In this document: positions 16,229-20,623 of the stretch, piece by piece
Layout: every line of letters begins with the position of its first letter
Position numbering within the stretch: position 1 is the stretch's first letter
Assembly (NCBI GenBank): GCA_036495225.1
Contig: DASXNG010000177.1
Span: 1 to 20,623 of the forward strand
DNA from: Galbitalea sp036495225
GTDB lineage: Bacteria; Actinomycetota; Actinomycetes; Actinomycetales; Microbacteriaceae
DNA: 20,623 bases
Direction: 5' to 3'
The notes under the pieces: generated by a model
The model's database searches: none
What the model was told of the DNA's origin: nothing
The model's input: only the letters and a program-made list of their open reading frames with translations
Made by a program: the position numbers and the translations under genes

Positions 16229-17020
16229 TCACTTGGACGGGCAGGTGCCTTTCTGGGACAGGGAATCGATGGATGCCCCATCCCCGGTGAGCGTGTAGAC
16301 CGCGGTGTCGCCGGTGAGGGTGAGGTCGGTGAGAACGAGCTGTTTTGGCAGCGCGTCCGCAATGCACAGCGACGTGCCGGTGAGCTGGGACAGCGCAGGA
16401 ATGTACGTCTCGAGGGCATCGATCGAGACCGTGACCCCGCGTACCGATGCGGAGTCAATCGCAATCGTCGGTTCGCCGTTCTTCACACCCGGCGTGAGCG
16501 TCATGCCAACCGGAATCTGTGCCCCGAAAAGCGAGAAAGATCCGGTGAGTTCCACCTTCTGGCCGTCGATCGCGACCTTGGGGTTCAGCGAGCTGACTAT
16601 CGGGATCTCCGAGATCTTCGACTCGATCGACGATGTGGGAATCGATACGTCGACCGTCAATTTCTCGATCGGCTTCGACTGATCCAGCGGAATGTTCGTC
16701 GCGGACATGGTGACAGCTCCGGTGACGCCGTCAAGCGTCAGCGGATCAACGGTGATGGTTGCGTCCGAAATCGTGCCGGTCGCTGCCTGCAGAATCAGCG
16801 AGCCGTCTCCCAGATCGACGGTGACCGGATCGGTCGATGGCAGGTCGAACGCTGTGGCCACCTGTTCCTTGATCTGACCTTCCGCGTAGCTGCGCACGAC
16901 ACGATCGACGATGAAGAATGCCGCGATCAGAAGTACGATCGCGATGACCACGCCGATCGCAATGTTGCGGCCCCGATGCTTGCTGCGGGGTTTCTGGTCT
17001 GGGACAGTTGCATCCTGCAT
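16229..17020 (-). CDS. DUF2993 / LmeA-like membrane-anchored protein
   Basis: A 263-residue protein with a basic cytoplasmic N-terminus (KPRSKHRGRN), one membrane helix (about residues 19-39) and a large extracytoplasmic domain. Repeated short beta-rich units (VTVDLGDGSLIL, ATITVDPLTLDGVTGAV, KVELTGSFSLFGAQIPV) match the DUF2993 family. The mycobacterial member LmeA binds phosphatidylinositol mannoside and supports lipomannan assembly. A lipid- or glycolipid-binding envelope role is thus plausible, but it is transferred from a distant relative. The ATG at 17020 is 5 bp after the argS stop; longer readings run into argS and were rejected. A C-x-C-free C-terminus ends in GTCPSK. Its place between argS and lysA suggests co-transcription. 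Confidence 0.72.
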   Translation of the reverse strand: MQDATVPDQKPRSKHRGRNIAIGVVIAIVLLIAAFFIVDRVVRSYAEGQIKEQVATAFDLPSTDPVTVDLGDGSLILQAATGTISDATITVDPLTLDGVTGAVTMSATNIPLDQSKPIEKLTVDVSIPTSSIESKISEIPIVSSLNPKVAIDGQKVELTGSFSLFGAQIPVGMTLTPGVKNGEPTIAIDSASVRGVTVSIDALETYIPALSQLTGTSLCIADALPKQLVLTDLTLTGDTAVYTLTGDGASIDSLSQKGTCPSK

Positions 17021-17025
17021 CTGGC

Positions 17026-18687
17026 CTACATCCGATCCGGAGCGCTCACTCCAAGCAGGCCGAGGGCATTGCGCAGAACGACGCCGGTTGCGTCGTTGAG
17101 CCACAGCCTGGTGCGGTGCACGTCGGTGATGGGTTCATCCCCGAGCGGTGTTACTCGACAGTTGTCGTACCAGCGATGGTACGCACCCGCCAGCTCTTCG
17201 CTGTAGCGAGCGATGCGATGTGGCTCGCGCAACTCGGCCGCCTGGCGCACGACGCGCGGGAATTCCGCGAGAATTCCGAGCAACGCGCTCTCGGTTTCGT
17301 GGGTCAACAGCGACGCGTCAAACGCGCTGCGGTCGACACCGCTGGCCGCCGCGTTTCGGCCAACCGCGCGCGTTCTGGCGTGAGCATATTGGACATAGAA
17401 CACCGGGTTGTCGCTCGTCTTGCGACTCCACAGGGCAAGGTCGATGTCGATCTGGGAATCAATGGATGACCGCACCAACGCAAATCGTGCTGCGTCAATA
17501 CCGACCGCCTCGACCAGGTCTTCGAGCACGACGACCGTGCCAGCCCTCTTGCTCATGCGCACCGGCACGCCATCGCGCATCAGGTTGACGAGCTGGCCGA
17601 TCAGGATCTCGAGGTTGTAGTAGGGCTTGTCCCCGAACGCCGCGGTCATGGCCATAAGACGCTTCACGTAGCCGTGGTGGTCCGCGCCCAGCATGATCAG
17701 GTTGCGCTCAAAACCACGCTCCCTCTTGTTCAGGTAGTACGCGAGGTCACCAGAGATGTAGCCCGCGTCCCCATCGCTTTTGATGACGACTCGATCCTTG
17801 TCGTCGCCGTAGTCAGTTGAGCGGAACCAGGTTGCGCCGTCCGCTTCGTAGATCGCGCCAAGCTCCCGCAGGCGGTCGATTGCATGCTCGACCGCGCCGC
17901 TCTCGTGCAACTCGTTCTCGTGGAAATAGACGTCGAAATGCACCCCGAAGTCGCCAAGGCTCTTCTTGATGTCGCCGAACATGAACTCGACCCCGACAGC
18001 ACGGAAGACCTCCTGGATCTCCTCACGGGTCGGGATGTCGTCGAGCTCCCCCGGGTACGCCTCAGCCACTCGCGCGGCAATCTCTTCGATGTACTCGCCC
18101 GCGTAGCCGTCATCCGGAACCGGCTCCCCCGCCCAACTGGCCAGCAGGCTGCGCGCGAATCGGTCAATCTGCGCGCCGTGGTCGTTGAAGTAGTACTCGC
18201 GGGTGACGATGCCGCCCTCAAACGTGAAGATGCGCGCCAGGCTGTCTCCGACGGCTGCCCAGCGCACGCCGCCGATGTGGATCGGACCAGTCGGGTTGGC
18301 AGAGACGAACTCGAGGTTCATCGTCACGCCCTCGTAGAGGTCGCCCTTGCCATAGTCATCGCCTGCCTCGACAATCACCTTCGCGAGCGCGCCTGCGGCG
18401 GCTGCATCCAGTCGGATGTTGATGAATCCGGGACCAGCGACCTCGACCCCCGCGATGCCATCGACCTTCCCAAGTTCGTCCGCGATCTGTTGGGCAAGCT
18501 CGCGCGGATTCGCGCCAAGAGGCTTGGCCAACTTCATCGCGATGTTGGACGCCCAATCGCCGTGCTCACGGTTGCGCGGGCGTTCGAGAGGCACGTCGGC
18601 CAGACTCACGGCCTCAGTCGACCCGCGCTCGGCCAGAACTCCCGTAACGACGTTCAGAAGGGATGCGGAAAGTTCGGCGGGATTCAC
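17026..18687 (-). CDS. argS: Arginyl-tRNA synthetase
   Basis: A class I synthetase charging tRNA-Arg. In 553 residues it has the N-terminal additional domain that binds the tRNA D-loop (about 1-110), the HIGH motif as HIGG (137-140, in NPTGPIHIGG), the KMSKS-like RMSKR (377-381) and a C-terminal DALR anticodon-binding domain ending in LGLLGVSAPDRM. GTG 18687 is chosen because similarity begins at VNPAELSASLL. TAGACT (18701-18696) lies 8 bp before it and there is no Shine-Dalgarno, so the gene looks leaderless. Longer upstream readings cross into the neighbouring gene. In Corynebacterium argS and lysA are co-transcribed; here the DUF2993 gene sits between them. Confidence 0.96.
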   Translation of the reverse strand: MNPAELSASLLNVVTGVLAERGSTEAVSLADVPLERPRNREHGDWASNIAMKLAKPLGANPRELAQQIADELGKVDGIAGVEVAGPGFINIRLDAAAAGALAKVIVEAGDDYGKGDLYEGVTMNLEFVSANPTGPIHIGGVRWAAVGDSLARIFTFEGGIVTREYYFNDHGAQIDRFARSLLASWAGEPVPDDGYAGEYIEEIAARVAEAYPGELDDIPTREEIQEVFRAVGVEFMFGDIKKSLGDFGVHFDVYFHENELHESGAVEHAIDRLRELGAIYEADGATWFRSTDYGDDKDRVVIKSDGDAGYISGDLAYYLNKRERGFERNLIMLGADHHGYVKRLMAMTAAFGDKPYYNLEILIGQLVNLMRDGVPVRMSKRAGTVVVLEDLVEAVGIDAARFALVRSSIDSQIDIDLALWSRKTSDNPVFYVQYAHARTRAVGRNAAASGVDRSAFDASLLTHETESALLGILAEFPRVVRQAAELREPHRIARYSEELAGAYHRWYDNCRVTPLGDEPITDVHRTRLWLNDATGVVLRNALGLLGVSAPDRM

Positions 18688-18695
18688 GGGGAACG

Positions 18696-18701
18696 AGTCT
18701 A
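18696..18701 (-). promoter_or_regulatory. -10 box for a leaderless argS transcript
   Basis: TAGACT on the minus strand at 18701-18696, eight bases before the GTG start, matches the TANNNT actinobacterial -10 pattern. No -35 stands out. It would be the promoter for argS and the downstream lysA-thr genes. Confidence 0.45.
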
Positions 18702-18725
18702 TCCGAGGCGTCCAGACGCCCGGCT

Positions 18726-18742
18726 GTTCAGCCGAGCTGAAC
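18726..18742. terminator. Hairpin at the 3' end of the transglutaminase-like gene
   Basis: GTTCAGC (18726-18732) and GCTGAAC (18736-18742) form a perfect 7-bp stem with a CGA loop, spanning the stop codon (18730-18728). There is no U-tract. Together with the fresh argS promoter 25 bp on, it may separate the two transcripts. Confidence 0.4.
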
Positions 18743-19522
18743 CCGCTGGTAGCCGTCGTCAAACGGCAGCTCATCGGCGGTCAGGGTCAGCGCCATCGAA
18801 ACAAATTTCAGGTCGGTCCCGTTGCTGGTGAGCCACGCGGTATCCGCCGCGTCTCGGCCGGTGGAAATGCGCACCATGGTCTGCCTCGGGGCGAGCCTGG
18901 TCGGGTCAAACACCCACCACTCGCCGTCGACGAACGCCTCGACCACTGCGTGAAAATCCATCGGACTGAGCCCCGGCGCATACACAGCAACGAACCTCGC
19001 CGGAATTTCCATGGCGCGCAGCAACGCGATCGTCACGTGGGCGAAGTCGCGGCAAACTCCGGCGCGACTCATCATCGTCCTGGTTGCACCGTCGGTCGGC
19101 AGGCTCGAGCGCGGGATGTAGCGGAGATTGGCGTTCACCCAGTCGACGACCGCCTGCGCGAGAACCCACCCGGAAAGCCCGGAGAACTCGGCTCGAGCGA
19201 TCGGCAGCAGGCTATCGGACTGGCAGTAACGGCTCGGGCGAAGATACGTGATCAGGTCGCGCTCGTCGAACGGTGCCAGAGCTGCGCGGCCAGCAACCTC
19301 AAAGGAGTAGTTGACAGACATCCGACCCTGCTCGGCCACGAAGGTGTGCAGCCGCGTTCCGTGCACGTCGACGAGCTCACGGAAATCCTGCGGTTCGCCG
19401 TCGAGCAGGAACTCGAGATCTTCAGTTGCTAAATCGTTGCCGACGGCAGGCGTGATGCTGAAGACCATGTTGGTGCGCCCGCGCAGATCGAGTTGGAGAT
19501 TGACATTCGCGGAGCGCAGCAT
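18728..19522 (-). CDS. Transglutaminase-like (papain-fold) protein
   Basis: A 264-residue protein with the bacterial transglutaminase-like fold. An N-terminal beta domain (1-85) precedes the core, whose catalytic triad is visible as C157 (AGVCRDFAH), H191 (MDFHAVVEAF) and D206 (WWVFDPTRL). The family includes proteases, amidases and crosslinkers, so the reaction cannot be named. No signal peptide or membrane helix is seen, so it is probably cytosolic. ATG 19522 is 12 bp after the PdxH-like gene, which suggests an operon pair. The only SD-like bases abut the start (CGGAGC), so initiation may be weak and coupled. Confidence 0.83.
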   Translation of the reverse strand: MLRSANVNLQLDLRGRTNMVFSITPAVGNDLATEDLEFLLDGEPQDFRELVDVHGTRLHTFVAEQGRMSVNYSFEVAGRAALAPFDERDLITYLRPSRYCQSDSLLPIARAEFSGLSGWVLAQAVVDWVNANLRYIPRSSLPTDGATRTMMSRAGVCRDFAHVTIALLRAMEIPARFVAVYAPGLSPMDFHAVVEAFVDGEWWVFDPTRLAPRQTMVRISTGRDAADTAWLTSNGTDLKFVSMALTLTADELPFDDGYQRVQLG

Positions 19523-19534
19523 GCTCCGATGATG

Positions 19535-20203
19535 TCATGGCCAAAGGAGGTGTCGATGCCACTTGTCACCGGTGCGCTCGTAGCGTAGGCGCACCTGGTC
19601 GCGCTCCAGCTCCGCCTGCCAGAACTCGATCCACTCCGGCACCAATCGGTAGGCGACCCAAGCCTCGGGAACGTACGCCGGGTTGCGCTCGAGAACGGCC
19701 TGTCCGGCGGCAAGATGAGCGTCGAAATCCTCGACCGCCTCGCTCTGGCGCCCGGCGATCGCGCGTGCTCTGGCGTTCGGCTGGCGCTGCAGGAAGTCAT
19801 TCTCGCTGACGTCGCGTGGGCCAGCCTCGACCAGTCCGGAAACGCGAATCTGCCGCCCCTGCTCACGCCAGTAAAACACCAGGGCCGCGGCCGGGTGCGC
19901 TTCCAGATCTGCGCCCTTCGGACCGCTCGACAGGGAAGAAAACCAGAGGGATGTCGCATCCAGATCTTTGAGAATCAGGGTGCGCACCGCGGGGGCGCCA
20001 CTCGGACTAACCGTCGCGAGTGACATCGCAAGCGGCTGCAACACTCCTCCCGCAATTGCGGTCTCGAGCCACTCGCCAAAGAGCACCAGGGGGTCGGCGG
20101 GAGCCACATCCGTATCGAAGCGCGGGAGTTCCGCCTTCACGGTGGGCACGTCGCGCAGGACCTGGCGCCAGGAACGTTTGCTCGCTGCGGAATCTTCGTT
20201 CAT
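19535..20203 (-). CDS. PdxH-like pyridoxamine 5'-phosphate oxidase family flavoprotein
   Basis: A 222-residue FMN split-barrel protein with the PdxH layout: VRTLILKDLD (73-82), FSSLSSGPKGADLEAHPAAALVFYW (88-112), the FMN-contact RQIRVSG (117-123), and IEFWQ (192-196). True PdxH enzymes oxidise PNP or PMP to PLP. Here the substrate motif that reads R-L-H-D-R in E. coli PdxH aligns with R-D-Q-V-R, so the His is Gln, and the C-terminal RLAP is replaced by LLWP. It may be a divergent PLP-forming oxidase or act on another substrate. ATG 20203 is the sensible start, since the upstream extension is arginine-rich and non-homologous. It is divergent from the secreted-protein gene. Confidence 0.78.
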   Translation of the reverse strand: MNEDSAASKRSWRQVLRDVPTVKAELPRFDTDVAPADPLVLFGEWLETAIAGGVLQPLAMSLATVSPSGAPAVRTLILKDLDATSLWFSSLSSGPKGADLEAHPAAALVFYWREQGRQIRVSGLVEAGPRDVSENDFLQRQPNARARAIAGRQSEAVEDFDAHLAAGQAVLERNPAYVPEAWVAYRLVPEWIEFWQAELERDQVRLRYERTGDKWHRHLLWP

Positions 20204-20237
20204 GGTGTCAATGCTGCCACCATCTCGTCGCCGTACA

Positions 20238-20250
20238 ACCCGTAACGGGT
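20238..20250. promoter_or_regulatory. 13-bp dyad in the divergent pdxH-like / secreted-protein region
   Basis: ACCCGT-A-ACGGGT is a perfect 6+1+6 palindrome lying 35 bp before the PdxH-like start and 61 bp before the secreted-protein start, within a 108-bp gap. It could be an operator for either gene; no bound regulator can be named. Confidence 0.3.
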
Positions 20251-20311
20251 GGGTCGTCGCCCTTGCTTGGCCCTCACGCTGGAATTTCACGCACGAACAG
20301 CGAATCCGAAG

Positions 20312-20623
20312 ATGGCACCACACGCGCAGCGCCGTGGTCGACGGGGAATCATCCACAGACTCCTTGCCGCCACAGCCACTTCAGCGCTCGCACTCGCGGG
20401 AGTGCTGGTCGCAGGCAGCGCCCCGGCCGCCGCGACCTTCGCCACCCAGTGCAGCGCACCCACGCGGACTCTGGCCCCTGGTCCCGACTCCATCTCGGTC
20501 GCAGACGGCGAGACAGTGCTCTTGTCCGGCGGAGCCTTTCCCGGTGGCATCGATGCGCTACCGCAAGGGGGCAGGCTCTGCGTTGCGGCTGGTTCAACCC
20601 TGTCGCCTGCCTACATGAACAAC
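20312..20623 (+). CDS. Secreted or surface protein with signal peptide (5' part, runs off the window)
   Basis: Open for 104 codons to the window edge. Residues 1-42 form a Sec signal peptide: a basic start (HAQRRGRRGIIHR), a hydrophobic core (LLAATATSALALAGVLVAG) and an Ala-rich cleavage site near SAPAAA-TFA. The mature part has short Gly-rich beta units (ISVADGETVLLSGGAFPGGI, LCVAAGSTLSPAYMNN) and two Cys residues, like repeat-rich parallel beta-helix or adhesin-type surface proteins, which are often very large. ATG 20312 lacks a clear ribosome site (GAAG abuts it), but the signal peptide fits this start. It is divergent from the PdxH-like gene. The function is unknown. Confidence 0.7.
   Translation, partial: MAPHAQRRGRRGIIHRLLAATATSALALAGVLVAGSAPAAATFATQCSAPTRTLAPGPDSISVADGETVLLSGGAFPGGIDALPQGGRLCVAAGSTLSPAYMNN

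Overview
The window reads as a stretch of actinobacterial chromosome, most likely Microbacteriaceae (order Micrococcales). The DNA is high in GC, GTG starts and 4-bp ATGA/GTGA overlaps are common, several genes look leaderless, and the gene order follows the actinobacterial block known from Mycobacterium tuberculosis (hom-thrC-thrB-rho-prfA-prmC-sua5-wecA-atpI-atpB). The family assignment rests on protein style and remembered synteny, not on a search.

Layout. On the minus strand, from high to low coordinates: a PdxH-like flavoenzyme (20203-19535), a transglutaminase-like protein (19522-18728), argS (18687-17026), a DUF2993/LmeA-like envelope protein (17020-16229), lysA, hom, thrC and thrB (16141-11339, packed with overlaps or gaps of a few bases), rho (11165-9219), prfA and prmC (9055-7116, GTGA overlap). 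After an interruption the same strand continues with sua5/tsaC (3066-2389), a WecA-type glycosyl-1-phosphate transferase (2398-1121), an AtpI-like membrane protein (1124-657) and the start of atpB (556 to beyond base 1). Together these cover aspartate-family amino acid synthesis, arginyl-tRNA charging, transcription and translation termination, tRNA t6A modification, cell-envelope glycan initiation and the F-type ATP synthase.

The interruption (about 3.1-7.1 kb) lies between prmC and sua5 and carries plus-strand genes: a HAD hydrolase divergent from sua5, and a drug-efflux-type cassette of a DrrA-like ABC ATPase, an ABC-2 permease and a TetR regulator with an unusual charged C-terminal tail. 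The ABC promoter (TTGACC, 17 bp, TACGGT) overlaps one of two tandem dyads that look like operators for the TetR protein. The ABC-TetR cassette is bracketed by related intergenic repeats: a solo copy at 3769-3890, and a composite element at 6763-7106 with 36-bp imperfect terminal inverted repeats and an internal perfect 16-bp hairpin.

At the right edge a plus-strand gene (20312 onward, open at the window end) encodes a signal-peptide-bearing surface protein.

Most noteworthy: (1) atpB has no ATG/GTG/TTG start in frame and seems to use CTG; (2) lysA carries an in-frame insertion matching a palindromic intergenic-repeat motif; (3) the repeat-flanked efflux cassette splits a conserved gene block; (4) Rho has a Gln/Asn-rich tract built on a hexanucleotide microsatellite, plus a structured leader with a small ORF overlapping its start; (5) the PdxH-like protein lacks the usual His of the substrate-binding R-x-H motif. 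I saw no CRISPR array, tRNA, rRNA, insertion-sequence transposase or defence system. I did not find a wholly new multi-gene system; the best candidates for undescribed biology are the repeat element and the rho leader.
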